From contig CAZGPE010000005.1 in NCBI GenBank assembly GCA_964527585.1, positions 1 through 64,000 of the forward strand: 64,000 nt of DNA. The letters are read 5' to 3'. Position 1 is the first letter of the stretch; every line of letters begins with the position of its first letter. Positions 36,181 through 43,956 of this stretch are shown here, one piece after another. Source of the stretch: Fimenecus sp964527585. Lineage in GTDB: Bacteria; Bacillota; Clostridia; Oscillospirales; Acutalibacteraceae. The position numbers and the translations under genes were made by a program. A model generated the notes under the pieces. The model made no database searches. It was not told the origin of the DNA and was given only the letters and a program-made list of their open reading frames with translations.

Positions 36181-36738
36181 ATGGACGACGATATTAAAAT
36201 TTTTCAAGCAAAAGAAAAAAGCGATACGCTTGACAGCATTGCTTTAATCGAAGAAATGAATACTCAGCGTTTTAACGGCAATACGCAAAAGGCTAAACAG
36301 CTCGGAAAATATCTCGCAAGCCGTTTTCTCGATGAGGAGCAGTTGAAAACATCGCTCGAAGAAGAAATCGGAACAATGGATTTCCCCGAAGATGTAATGT
36401 TGCAGATTAAAATTCTTATGTTTTTTACCGCTGAATACTGTATTAACCGTTTGTTGCCGAACACTTTGCTTAAAACAACGGCAATAAACACCGTTTACGA
36501 CAGCGTAATGAAAAAAGCGGCAGATTTTTATAAGGAATTTTCCGATGCGGCAGAATACAGTTTTTACTACCTTGCGGTAAAAAAAGACGATATATGCGAC
36601 AGTGTCGGTAAGGCGTTTGCAATGGTATGCCGTAAGGGAGATGACCTTCGTTATCAAAAACTCGGATGTGATGTTTTCCGTGTTGTTTCGAAGGAAGTTG
36701 AGTCGATTATCGCTTCATACAGTTTTATAAACGAATAA
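36181..36738 (+). CDS. Conserved-looking helical protein, unknown function
   Basis: I do not recognise this 185-residue protein. It is predicted to be largely alpha-helical and soluble, acidic at the N-terminus (M-D-D-D-I-K-I-F) with scattered cysteines (C-I-N-R, D-I-C-D, V-C-R-K, G-C-D-V). The start is chosen because ACGGAGGT lies just upstream; a longer frame overlaps the PHP gene by 110 bp. It shares an operon with the PHP-domain gene and is closed by a strong terminator. Confidence 0.7.
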   Translation: MDDDIKIFQAKEKSDTLDSIALIEEMNTQRFNGNTQKAKQLGKYLASRFLDEEQLKTSLEEEIGTMDFPEDVMLQIKILMFFTAEYCINRLLPNTLLKTTAINTVYDSVMKKAADFYKEFSDAAEYSFYYLAVKKDDICDSVGKAFAMVCRKGDDLRYQKLGCDVFRVVSKEVESIIASYSFINE

Positions 36739-36741
36739 ATT

Positions 36742-36770
36742 AAGACCGCTTCGGCGGTCTTGTTTTTTTA
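36742..36770 (+). terminator. Terminator after the PHP operon
   Basis: AAGACCGC and GCGGTCTT close on a TTCG tetraloop and are followed by GTTTTTTTA. Confidence 0.95.
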
Positions 36771-36790
36771 TTTCTAAATCAGTATAATTC

Positions 36791-36819
36791 TTGACAAAAG
36801 ACCTCTTGTGAAGTATTAT
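36791..36819 (+). promoter_or_regulatory. Promoter of queT
   Basis: TTGACA (36791-36796) and TATTAT (36814-36819) are separated by 17 bp. The transcript would start a few bases before the riboswitch. Confidence 0.85.
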
Positions 36820-36836
36820 TTTAATGCTCGTTTGAG

Positions 36837-36887
36837 CGGTCAGTTCGTAACCATCCTGACCGACGCAAGTCAATCAAAACTAAGGAG
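36837..36887 (+). promoter_or_regulatory. preQ1-I riboswitch controlling queT
   Basis: CGGTCAG (36837-36843) pairs with CTGACCG (36856-36862). The loop TTCGTAACCATC and the tail ending A-A-A-A-C-T-A-A-G-G have the form of the small preQ1-I aptamer, in which the tail folds back into the loop as a pseudoknot. The tail runs into the Shine-Dalgarno AAGGAG (36882-36887) of queT, so ligand binding should block translation initiation. The queuosine-precursor transporter downstream supports this assignment. Confidence 0.88.
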
Positions 36888-36896
36888 TAATTGAAT

Positions 36897-37409
36897 ATGA
36901 AAAACAAGAAGGTTTACAAACTCGTTTCGGGTGCGGTAATCGCAGCGTCTTATGCCGCACTTACTTATGTCGCTTCTGCGCTCGGTATAGCGTACGGCCC
37001 TGTTCAGTTTCGCTTTTCCGAAGCATTAACGGTTCTCGCCGCCGTAACACCGGCTGCCGTTCCGGGTCTTACGATAGGCTGCTTTTTGGCGAATCTCGGA
37101 AGTCCTTACGGTTTAATCGACATATTTTGCGGAACTCTTGCGACATTTATCGCCGCATTTCTTTCTTACAAAACAAGAAATGTAAAAATTAAAGGGATTC
37201 CGTTTTTAACTCCGCTTTTTTCCGTGTTGTCAAACGCTTTGATTGTCGGAGCGGAAATTACCGTTTTTCTGCCGGAAGGATTTTCGGTGTACGGGTTTAT
37301 AATACAAGCGCTGTGGGTCGGATTGGGAGAACTTGTCGTATGTTTCGGCGCAGGGATCCCGTTACTTATTGCGATTGATAAAACGCCTTTGAAAAAGTAC
37401 CTTAAATAA
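36897..37409 (+). CDS. queT: Queuosine-precursor ECF transporter S component QueT
   Basis: QueT is the substrate-binding membrane subunit of an energy-coupling-factor transporter for a queuosine precursor such as preQ1. The 170-residue product has about five to six hydrophobic segments and family features such as A-Y-G-P-V-Q-F-R-F-S-E-A and G-L-G-E-L-V-V-C. The ATG at 36897 is 9 bases after AAGGAG; the TTG at 36891 is too close. Expression is probably controlled by the preQ1 riboswitch just upstream. queH is at the other end of the window. Confidence 0.93.
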   Translation: MKNKKVYKLVSGAVIAASYAALTYVASALGIAYGPVQFRFSEALTVLAAVTPAAVPGLTIGCFLANLGSPYGLIDIFCGTLATFIAAFLSYKTRNVKIKGIPFLTPLFSVLSNALIVGAEITVFLPEGFSVYGFIIQALWVGLGELVVCFGAGIPLLIAIDKTPLKKYLK

Positions 37410-37417
37410 TATTGAAC

Positions 37418-37461
37418 AACACCACCCTTTGTGCTACAATTTAACCGAGGGTGGTGTTTTT
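37418..37461 (+). terminator. Terminator hairpin after queT that contains the next ribosome site
   Basis: AACACCACCCT (37418-37428) pairs perfectly with AGGGTGGTGTT (37448-37458), followed by T5 that abuts the ATG of the response regulator at 37462. The Shine-Dalgarno of that gene (GAGGGTGG) lies in the 3' arm, so the hairpin may both end queT transcripts and limit translation of the regulator on read-through. Confidence 0.75.
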
Positions 37462-38145
37462 ATGTCTAAAATCATCATAGCTGACGATGAAAAACTTATA
37501 AGGAATCTTGTTGCGGATTTTCTCGAGAAAGCCGGTCATACCGTAATTCAGGCGGAAAACGGGGCGCAAGCTCTTGACCTTTACAGCAAAAATGCGGATA
37601 CTTCACTGTGTATTCTCGACATTATGATGCCCGAAAAAGACGGGTGGGAAGTTTGCAGGGAAATTCGCAAAACTTCTAATGTTCCGATTATGCTTTTGAC
37701 CGCCCGAAGCCAAGATTTCGATCAGATAACAGGGTTTGATTCGGGGGCTGACGATTATGTAACCAAACCTTTTTCTCCCGTTGTTCTCGTTAAGAGAGTG
37801 GAAGCGCTGTTAAGACGCAATTGCGTTTCGACACCTGCCGTTAAGGACGATCTTTGGGGTTTGTTAATAGATACGGATGCTCTTGAGGTTAAAATAGACG
37901 GAAAAAAAGTTGATTTGACCGTAAAAGAATTTAAGATTTTAGAAAAACTTTCCGAATCCGTCGGCAGAGTTTATTCAAGAGAACAGTTGCTCGACGATGT
38001 TTGGGGATTTGACTATTTCGGAGATATTCGTACCGTTGATTCCCATGTCGCAAGACTCCGTACAAAACTCGGAGAATGGGGAGAGGAACATTTGAAAACG
38101 GTTTATGCCGTAGGATATAAACTTCAGGAGAAATCGGATGAATAA
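37462..38145 (+). CDS. OmpR-family response regulator
   Basis: This 227-residue two-component regulator has a receiver domain (acidic pair in A-D-D-E, phospho-acceptor Asp in I-L-D-I-M-M-P, Thr/Lys in V-T-K-P-F) and a C-terminal winged-helix DNA-binding domain (Y-S-R-E-Q-L-L-D, T-V-D-S-H-V-A-R-L-R-T-K-L). The start at 37462 follows GAGGGTGGTG inside a hairpin. Its stop overlaps the histidine kinase start by 8 bp, so the pair is one coupled unit. No target operon is evident nearby. Confidence 0.9.
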   Translation: MSKIIIADDEKLIRNLVADFLEKAGHTVIQAENGAQALDLYSKNADTSLCILDIMMPEKDGWEVCREIRKTSNVPIMLLTARSQDFDQITGFDSGADDYVTKPFSPVVLVKRVEALLRRNCVSTPAVKDDLWGLLIDTDALEVKIDGKKVDLTVKEFKILEKLSESVGRVYSREQLLDDVWGFDYFGDIRTVDSHVARLRTKLGEWGEEHLKTVYAVGYKLQEKSDE

Positions 38146-39589
38146 GTCTGGCGGTAAAAAAATAACAAGTATCAGAACCCGAATGTTTTTGCAAGTCGGT
38201 GCGGTTGTGTTTGCGGCTGTTATTCTTATTTTATTGCTGAACAACTCGCTTTTACCGATAATATATGAGCAAAACGAAAAAAGCGAAATGCTTGAAGTGC
38301 GTAATGAAATAGAAGAACTGAATTTCGAATTCGACGATTTTTCGGCACAGTTGAACACTTTGGAAAAAAAGCACAGTTTTTCGATTGATGTTTATTCGGA
38401 AATCGGGGATCCTTTATATTTCGGAACCGATGACATTTTTTCTTCAAGCGGAAAAATTACCGTGTCGAAACATAGGGAATATTCCGACGGTTCCTTCTTT
38501 GAAATTCAGACTATACAAAACGAAAATTCACAGTATATTGTTTATGGAGCAAAACTCGGAAACGGTACGGAAATCGAGATATACGGCAGAAAAGATGCAA
38601 TTGACGAAACAGCGGACATAGCCATAGCGATAACCGCCGTAACGAGTGTTGTCGCCATGCTCGCAGCGTTGGGAGTAATTTATTTTTATTCAAGCCGATT
38701 TACAAAACCGCTTATAAAAATGAGCGAAGTTACGGAAAAAATGGCAGACATGGATTTTTCTCAAAAATGCCGTGTCGACGGGAACGATGAAATCACCGTA
38801 CTTTCCAAGAGCATAAATCATCTCTCCGATTCTCTAAACGAGACGCTTGAAGATTTGAATACGAAAAACGCAAGGCTTGAAAAAGATATTGAAAAAGAAA
38901 AGACATTGGAAAAAATCAGAAAAGACTTTATCTCCAATGTTTCCCATGAGTTGAAAACGCCGATTTCGATTATAAGAGGGTATTCCGAAGGTGCGGGATT
39001 GATGATTGAAAGCGGAGAGTGTGAGCAGGCAAAAAAATACTGTGATGTGATTGTCGGAGAAACCGAAAAAATGAACAGTCTTGTTTTGCAGCTTTTGGAA
39101 CTGTCGATGTACGAATCCGGAAATGTGGACTTGAAAAGCGAGCGTTTCGATATATCTTCTCTTATAGATGCTTATGCACAGTCAAATTCAATTAAATTCG
39201 GGGAAAAAGGAATCAAATTCGAGAATACGGTTGAATCGAATACATTTGTTATCGGTGATGAGATTAAAACCGAAATGATTATCAATAACTATATTTCCAA
39301 CGCTGTTTCCCACTGCGAAAACGAAAAACAAATAACGGTTTCGGGCATTGATATGGGCGATGTTGTGCGTGTTTGTGTTTTTAATACGGGTAAGCCGATT
39401 TGCGATGAAGATATTGATAAAATTTGGATAAGTTTTTACCGTGCCGATAAATCGAGAAGCAGAAGTGAAGGCAGATTCGGTCTCGGGCTTTCGATTGTAA
39501 GCGCCGTTCAAAAACTCTACGGTCTCGGATACGGAGTTTATAATACTTGCGGCGGAGTTGTGTTTTGGTTTGATGTTAAAAAAGCGTAA
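38138..39589 (+). CDS. Two-component sensor histidine kinase
   Basis: This 483-residue membrane kinase is the partner of the preceding regulator. It has a transmembrane segment at about 17-39, an extracellular sensor domain, a second transmembrane segment near 155-177, a HAMP domain, and a kinase core. The H-box is S-N-V-S-H-E-L-K-T-P and the ATP-binding motifs include F-G-L-G-L-S-I-V. The signal is unknown. It ends just before a bidirectional terminator shared with galT. Confidence 0.9.
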   Translation: MNKSGGKKITSIRTRMFLQVGAVVFAAVILILLLNNSLLPIIYEQNEKSEMLEVRNEIEELNFEFDDFSAQLNTLEKKHSFSIDVYSEIGDPLYFGTDDIFSSSGKITVSKHREYSDGSFFEIQTIQNENSQYIVYGAKLGNGTEIEIYGRKDAIDETADIAIAITAVTSVVAMLAALGVIYFYSSRFTKPLIKMSEVTEKMADMDFSQKCRVDGNDEITVLSKSINHLSDSLNETLEDLNTKNARLEKDIEKEKTLEKIRKDFISNVSHELKTPISIIRGYSEGAGLMIESGECEQAKKYCDVIVGETEKMNSLVLQLLELSMYESGNVDLKSERFDISSLIDAYAQSNSIKFGEKGIKFENTVESNTFVIGDEIKTEMIINNYISNAVSHCENEKQITVSGIDMGDVVRVCVFNTGKPICDEDIDKIWISFYRADKSRSRSEGRFGLGLSIVSAVQKLYGLGYGVYNTCGGVVFWFDVKKA

Positions 39590-39604
39590 ATACCGTAAAA
39601 TAAG

Positions 39605-39635
39605 AAAGACGGCTTGTATACAAGCCGTCTTTTTT
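39605..39635. terminator. Bidirectional terminator between the kinase gene and galT
   Basis: AAAGACGGCTTG and CAAGCCGTCTTT form a perfect 12-bp stem with a TATA loop, with A- and T-runs on the two sides, serving convergent transcripts. Confidence 0.93.
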
Positions 39636-39641
39636 GCTTTT

Positions 39642-41138
39642 TTATATTGTTTTTATAAATCGCATAAATGCTTCTCTTCCTTCGGGAGTGCATTTATATA
39701 CGCCTGCATTTTCCAAAACTCCGACAAACACTTTGCCGACTTCGTCTTTAAGAATTCTGTCGATGTTTTGAGAATCAATACAACCGTAATTGCCGATAAA
39801 TCCGTCAACCCAATCTGCGTGCTTTTCGAGTTTTTCGTTTGAGCGAATATCTTTTTTGTTTACGATATAATCTCCGAGTTCGGCAAGTTCTTCTTTAAGT
39901 CTTGAGGGGAGAACCGCCAATCCCATAACTTCGATAAGGCCGATATTCTCTTTTTTGATGTGATGGTATTCTTCGTGAGGATGATATACTCCGAGAGGAT
40001 ATTCATCGGTTGTTATGTTGTTACGCAACGCAAGGTCAAGTTCGAACATATCGCCGTTTTTCCTTGCAATAGGAGTGATTGTATTGTGAGGGGTGTCATC
40101 TGTATATGCGAAAACGAAAGCGTCTTTATCGGTGTATTCACGCCATTTTTTGAGAATGCGGTCGGCAAGGTCGATTATGCGCTCGCTGTCTTTACTGCGA
40201 AGACGGATAACGGATAAAGGCCATTTGACAATTCCGGCTTCAACATCTTCGTATCCGTTTACGGTAAAGTGCTTTTCAATGGGAGCTTTTGCCATTGCGA
40301 AAGTATAATGGCCGCCTTGATAATGGTCGTGAGAGAGGATTGAACCGCCGACTATTGCCAAATCCGCATTGGAACCGAGGAAATAGTGGGGGAACTGTTT
40401 TACGAAATCGAAAAGTTTGACAAATGTAGCCCTTTCGATTTTCATCGGTGTGTGTTCGCCGTTAAATACGATACAGTGTTCGTTGTAATAAACATAGGGA
40501 GAATACTGAAATCCCCATTGTGTTTCGTTAATTGTTACGGGGATAACTCTGTGATTTTGTCTTGCGGGGAAATTTGTTCTTCCGGCATATCCGACACACT
40601 CTTTACAAAGCAAACATTTCGGATAACCGCTTTGTTTACTGAATTTTGCCGCTGCGATTGCTTTCGGATCCTTTTCGGGTTTCGAAAGGTTGATTGAAAT
40701 GTCGATTTCTCCGTATTCGCTCGGAACCGACCAGCGCATATCTTTAACGATTCTGTAGCGTCTGATATAGTCGGAATCGCAACTGAGTTTATAGAAATAA
40801 TCGGTTGCTTTTATCGGATCTTCTTTATATAAAGAGTTAAAAGTTTTGATTACTTCGTGAGGCATCGGCATAATGCATGACATAAGTTTTGTGTCGAATA
40901 AATCACGGTAAACAATACTGTCTTCGATAATTCCGCTTTCTTCGGCATAGTCGAGAAGTACCTTGAGAGTGCTTTCGAGGTCGATGTTTTCGAATTCGGT
41001 ATCGGGTTCACAGTATTCGTCGAGTTTCAAACATTCGAGTATTCTGTTAGTTGAATAAATTCTGTCGGACTGTTCGATAAGTCCTTTTTCAACGCCGTAA
41101 CATACAAGTTTTTTTACGGCTTCGTAAACTGCTGTCAT
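39642..41138 (-). CDS. galT: Galactose-1-phosphate uridylyltransferase, Firmicutes type
   Basis: GalT converts UDP-glucose and galactose-1-phosphate to UDP-galactose and glucose-1-phosphate in the Leloir pathway. The 498-residue size and motifs (Y-V-Y-Y-N-E-H-C-I-V-F, V-G-G-S-I-L-S-H-D-H-Y-Q-G-G-H with the histidine triad region, and C-L-L-C-K-E-C cysteines) fit the larger GalT class 2 of Firmicutes. AGGGGGAAA precedes the ATG. No galK or galE lies beside it, so the rest of the pathway is elsewhere. Confidence 0.94.
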   Translation of the reverse strand: MTAVYEAVKKLVCYGVEKGLIEQSDRIYSTNRILECLKLDEYCEPDTEFENIDLESTLKVLLDYAEESGIIEDSIVYRDLFDTKLMSCIMPMPHEVIKTFNSLYKEDPIKATDYFYKLSCDSDYIRRYRIVKDMRWSVPSEYGEIDISINLSKPEKDPKAIAAAKFSKQSGYPKCLLCKECVGYAGRTNFPARQNHRVIPVTINETQWGFQYSPYVYYNEHCIVFNGEHTPMKIERATFVKLFDFVKQFPHYFLGSNADLAIVGGSILSHDHYQGGHYTFAMAKAPIEKHFTVNGYEDVEAGIVKWPLSVIRLRSKDSERIIDLADRILKKWREYTDKDAFVFAYTDDTPHNTITPIARKNGDMFELDLALRNNITTDEYPLGVYHPHEEYHHIKKENIGLIEVMGLAVLPSRLKEELAELGDYIVNKKDIRSNEKLEKHADWVDGFIGNYGCIDSQNIDRILKDEVGKVFVGVLENAGVYKCTPEGREAFMRFIKTI

Positions 41139-41211
41139 TTTATTTCCCCCTGTTAAGTGTTAATATAATTCTACCATCGGTTTTACCGATTTACAAGAGC
41201 AACAAAGCATT

Positions 41212-41889
41212 TTATTGCGTTTTTTCGCTGCGCTTTTCTCTTACCCATTTTACCGTGATTACCGCCGCACAAATCGGTATACAGCATATTATAAGGGCGA
41301 TTATCAGTTTCATAGGTATATAGTCGTATGCTTTATCACCGAGAAGAGTGAAAAGGATAACTCTCGGTGCGATTCCGAGCAGGGAAGATATGAAGTATGA
41401 AAAGAAATTCATTTTTGCCGAACCGAAAAACAAGCCGGAAAAATCAATCGGAAAAACCGGAATAAACCGTATTGCGAGAACGGATAAAAATTTGTTCTTT
41501 TCTTTGAGAGTAAGAAGTTTATTTCCGCCTTTGCTTTTTTTTAGCAGTTTTTTCACATATTCTCCGCCTACCAAGACTCCGAAGATATATGAAACGGTAA
41601 TTTCGGCGGAAATTCCGATAAGGTTTATTAAAATCGCCTGCATGGGTTGAAATGCCATACCGACAGATATGTATATCAGCGATGCCGGGATTACAAAAAC
41701 CGCACCTTTAAGCGCATAAATTCCGATAACGCTTGCCCAAGCGAGAAAAGGCGAAGCGGACTGTTCGGCAATTGCCCTGACATCAATATTTATAAGTTTA
41801 TCGTAGTTGAGAATTACCGAAACGGCGACAGCCGTTATCAAGATGAGCTTTATTATCAGTGAGATAACCGATTTAGTGTTTTTATTCAA
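41212..41889 (-). CDS. TVP38/TMEM64-family membrane protein
   Basis: This 225-residue polytopic protein has the VTT/SNARE-associated domain of DedA-like proteins. Conserved features include F-V-I-P-A-S-L-I-Y near residue 68, the G-x-x-x-G region G-V-L-V-G-G-E-Y, and R-F-I-P-V-F-P-I-D-F-S-G-L. Family members are lipid scramblases or envelope-homeostasis proteins. About six transmembrane segments are predicted. It is separated from the small SOS-box gene by a terminator at 41939-41975. Confidence 0.87.
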   Translation of the reverse strand: MNKNTKSVISLIIKLILITAVAVSVILNYDKLINIDVRAIAEQSASPFLAWASVIGIYALKGAVFVIPASLIYISVGMAFQPMQAILINLIGISAEITVSYIFGVLVGGEYVKKLLKKSKGGNKLLTLKEKNKFLSVLAIRFIPVFPIDFSGLFFGSAKMNFFSYFISSLLGIAPRVILFTLLGDKAYDYIPMKLIIALIICCIPICAAVITVKWVREKRSEKTQ

Positions 41890-41938
41890 TATTTATCACT
41901 CCGTTACAAAACGGTATTTTATCACAAATAAAAGAAAA

Positions 41939-41975
41939 AGACAAACGGGAACGGATAAACCGCTCCCGTTTGTCT
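41939..41975 (-). terminator. Terminator after the small LexA-box gene
   Basis: AGACAAACGGGA and TCCCGTTTGTCT form a 12-bp stem with further inner CGG/CCG pairing. On the minus strand it is followed by T5 and T-rich sequence. Confidence 0.88.
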
Positions 41976-42021
41976 GTGTGTGAAAAAATCTATTATGGAA
42001 AGAGAATAGCAAAATTACCGA

Positions 42022-42270
42022 TTATGCAACATCAAATGATTTTCCGCCTTTGCTCGAACGGGAAATGCGCTTGCCGTCAATTACACGGAAGTCTCTGTTT
42101 TTTCTCATCTGTTCGAGTTTTTTTCTTTTTTTGTATCTGCGGTAATTTACAACGATTACCATTTTGATGTACTGTTCGAATTTAATAACTTCTTTTTCGT
42201 GAATAAATCCGTATATGAGAAGTAAAACGACCGCTAATTCAATACTTGTTTTTGCGAAAATTGCCAACAT
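42022..42270 (-). CDS. Small membrane protein of unknown function behind a LexA-box promoter
   Basis: The 82-residue product has one hydrophobic segment at about residues 7-22 (T-S-I-E-L-A-V-V-L-L-L-I-Y-G-F-I) and a strongly basic cytoplasmic tail rich in Lys/Arg (Y-R-R-Y-K-K-R-K-K). GGAGG lies 8 bases before the ATG, and a sigma-A-type promoter with a LexA-like box covers the expected transcription start. I do not recognise the family. The pattern of a short single-span membrane protein under SOS control recalls cell-division inhibitors such as YneA or SidA, but there is no LysM domain and no sequence proof. Confidence 0.7.
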   Translation of the reverse strand: MLAIFAKTSIELAVVLLLIYGFIHEKEVIKFEQYIKMVIVVNYRRYKKRKKLEQMRKNRDFRVIDGKRISRSSKGGKSFDVA

Positions 42271-42291
42271 AATTATTCCTCCGTTCGTTAT

Positions 42292-42305
42292 CGAACATTC
42301 GTTCT
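42292..42305. promoter_or_regulatory. LexA (SOS) box
   Basis: CGAACATTCGTTCT matches the Gram-positive LexA site CGAAC-N4-GTTCG at 9 of 10 defined positions. It sits between the -10 element and the start codon of the minus-strand small membrane-protein gene, where binding would block transcription. An imperfect half-site CGAACATTTGTG lies next to the -35 at 42350-42361. Confidence 0.75.
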
Positions 42306-42321
42306 TATCGACTACACCATT

Positions 42322-42349
42322 ATTATAACAAGATTTTCGGATTTGTCAA
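42322..42349 (-). promoter_or_regulatory. Promoter of the small LexA-box gene
   Basis: On the minus strand a perfect TTGACA (42349-42344) is followed after 16 bp by a perfect TATAAT (42327-42322), about 52 bp before the start codon. Confidence 0.85.
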
Positions 42350-42376
42350 CACAAATGTTCGAAAAAAATCAGAACA

Positions 42377-42488
42377 AAGTACCGTTAAAGGTACTTATCT
42401 AAACTTTTTTTGAAAAACCGTAAATTCTTCATTAAAAATATATTCTTGTCTACGGGAATATAATACCACAATATATAGTGTGTGTCAA
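42377..42488 (-). promoter_or_regulatory. Second upstream promoter with a hairpin leader
   Basis: On the minus strand TTGACA (42488-42483), 17 bp and TATTAT (42465-42460) form another promoter candidate pointing at the small LexA-box gene. Downstream is the stem AAGTACC/GGTACTT (42377-42396). A 15-codon reading frame (42432-42385) ends in this hairpin but has no Shine-Dalgarno. It could be a distal promoter or produce a short RNA. Confidence 0.4.
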
Positions 42489-42544
42489 CTTACATAGATA
42501 CAATAAATATTTATTTGCTAAAAAAATATAACTTTTTATGCCTT

Positions 42545-42578
42545 TTCTATTTATAAATAGAATTTTATTTGGTATAAT
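42545..42578 (+). promoter_or_regulatory. Palindrome over the obg promoter
   Basis: TTCTATTTATAAATAGAA (42545-42562) is a perfect 18-bp palindrome. A TATAAT -10 lies at 42573-42578, so the palindrome covers the expected -35 region. It looks like an operator or a regulated -35, upstream of obg. The rest of the 372-bp gap holds the elements listed separately. Confidence 0.55.
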
Positions 42579-42642
42579 ATCTTGATAAAAATTTTTATGG
42601 TTTTGTTCGGTTTTGTTCGGACAATCGGTAGAGGAAAATATT

Positions 42643-43914
42643 ATGTTTGTAGATAAGGCTAAAATTTTAATAAAAGCAGGTAACGGCGGAGACGGAGCCG
42701 TTGCGTTTCACAGGGAAAAATATGTCGCTTCGGGCGGTCCCGACGGCGGAGACGGCGGAAGAGGAGGAAATGTTGTTTTTCAGGTTGACGACAACATTTC
42801 GACGCTTGCCGATTTCCGATACAAGAGAAAATATAAAGCGCAAAACGGCGAAAACGGAAGGGGAAGCCGTTGTAACGGAAAAAAGGCGCCCGACCTTATA
42901 ATTAAAGTTCCCAGAGGCACGCTTATCAGAGAAGTCGAAAGCGGCGTTGTTATGGCGGATATGTCGACCGATGAGCCTTTTATTGCCGCAAAAGGCGGTA
43001 ACGGCGGATGGGGAAACAGTCATTTCGCAACACCGACAAGACAAACTCCCCGTTTTGCCAAAAGCGGTGCTCCCGGTGAGGAATGGGAGGTTACGCTTGA
43101 ACTTAAACTTATAGCGGATGTCGGACTTTTGGGATTCCCGAATGTCGGAAAATCATCTTTTCTTTCGGTTGTCAGCGAGGCAAAGCCCATCATCGGAGAT
43201 TATCATTTTACAACGATTATTCCCGTGTTGGGCGTTGTAAGTATGGGTCCTGAAAACAGTTTTGTTATGGCGGATATTCCCGGACTTATTGAGGGGGCGG
43301 CCGACGGTATAGGTCTCGGTCATGAGTTTTTGCGTCATGTAGAGCGTTGCCGTATGCTTGTGCATATTGTCGATGTTGCTGGCAGTGAGGGCAGAGATCC
43401 GATTGAAGACTTTGAAAAAATCAATGAAGAACTTTTGAAGTTTAATCCCGAACTTGCCAAGTGTCCGCAGATTGTAGCGGGAAATAAAATCGACCTTGCA
43501 AGCGATGAACAACTTGAGCGTTTCAGAAAGTATATCGAGGAAAAAGGTTACGAATATTTTGAAATCTGCGCTCCGATTAAGCATAATACAAAAGAACTTA
43601 TAAATGCAGTAGCGAAGAAACTCGCAACACTTCCGCCCGTGAAAAAGTATGAAGCGCAGGAAGTTCCGCTTGAGGTTATGGCTCAGAAGAAAAACAGCGG
43701 ATTTAAGGTTACGGTTGAAGACGGAGTTTATATTGTCGAGGCTGAATGGCTTTATAAAATTCTTCTTAAAACCGATCCCGATGACTATGCGTCTTTGCAA
43801 TATTTCCAAAATGTGCTGCTTACAAGCGGAATAATAGATGAACTTATCAAGCAGGGTATTCACGAAGGGGATACAGTTTCGATTTACGACCTTGAATTCG
43901 ATTATATTCCGTGA
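42643..43914 (+). CDS. obg: Obg-family GTPase CgtA/ObgE
   Basis: This is the essential ribosome-associated GTPase Obg, involved in 50S assembly and stress control. The 423-residue product has the glycine-rich Obg domain (G-G-D-G-G-R-G-G region), the G domain with G-F-P-N-V-G-K-S-S, D-I-P-G-L and N-K-I-D, and a C-terminal OCT domain (F-K-V-T-V-E-D-G-V-Y). The start at 42643 has GAGG upstream. It heads a run of genes (mrnC, yitT type, lepA, proX, hemW) in the same direction. Confidence 0.96.
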   Translation: MFVDKAKILIKAGNGGDGAVAFHREKYVASGGPDGGDGGRGGNVVFQVDDNISTLADFRYKRKYKAQNGENGRGSRCNGKKAPDLIIKVPRGTLIREVESGVVMADMSTDEPFIAAKGGNGGWGNSHFATPTRQTPRFAKSGAPGEEWEVTLELKLIADVGLLGFPNVGKSSFLSVVSEAKPIIGDYHFTTIIPVLGVVSMGPENSFVMADIPGLIEGAADGIGLGHEFLRHVERCRMLVHIVDVAGSEGRDPIEDFEKINEELLKFNPELAKCPQIVAGNKIDLASDEQLERFRKYIEEKGYEYFEICAPIKHNTKELINAVAKKLATLPPVKKYEAQEVPLEVMAQKKNSGFKVTVEDGVYIVEAEWLYKILLKTDPDDYASLQYFQNVLLTSGIIDELIKQGIHEGDTVSIYDLEFDYIP

Positions 43915-43956
43915 TTTGAAAACTGAAAAAATATAAAATGGATTTTCGGGTGCAAA

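Noticed and set aside
42603..42632. Direct repeat TTTTGTTCGG upstream of obg as a LexA site
   Set aside because: It contains GTTCGG twice but no GAAC half-site at the right spacing.
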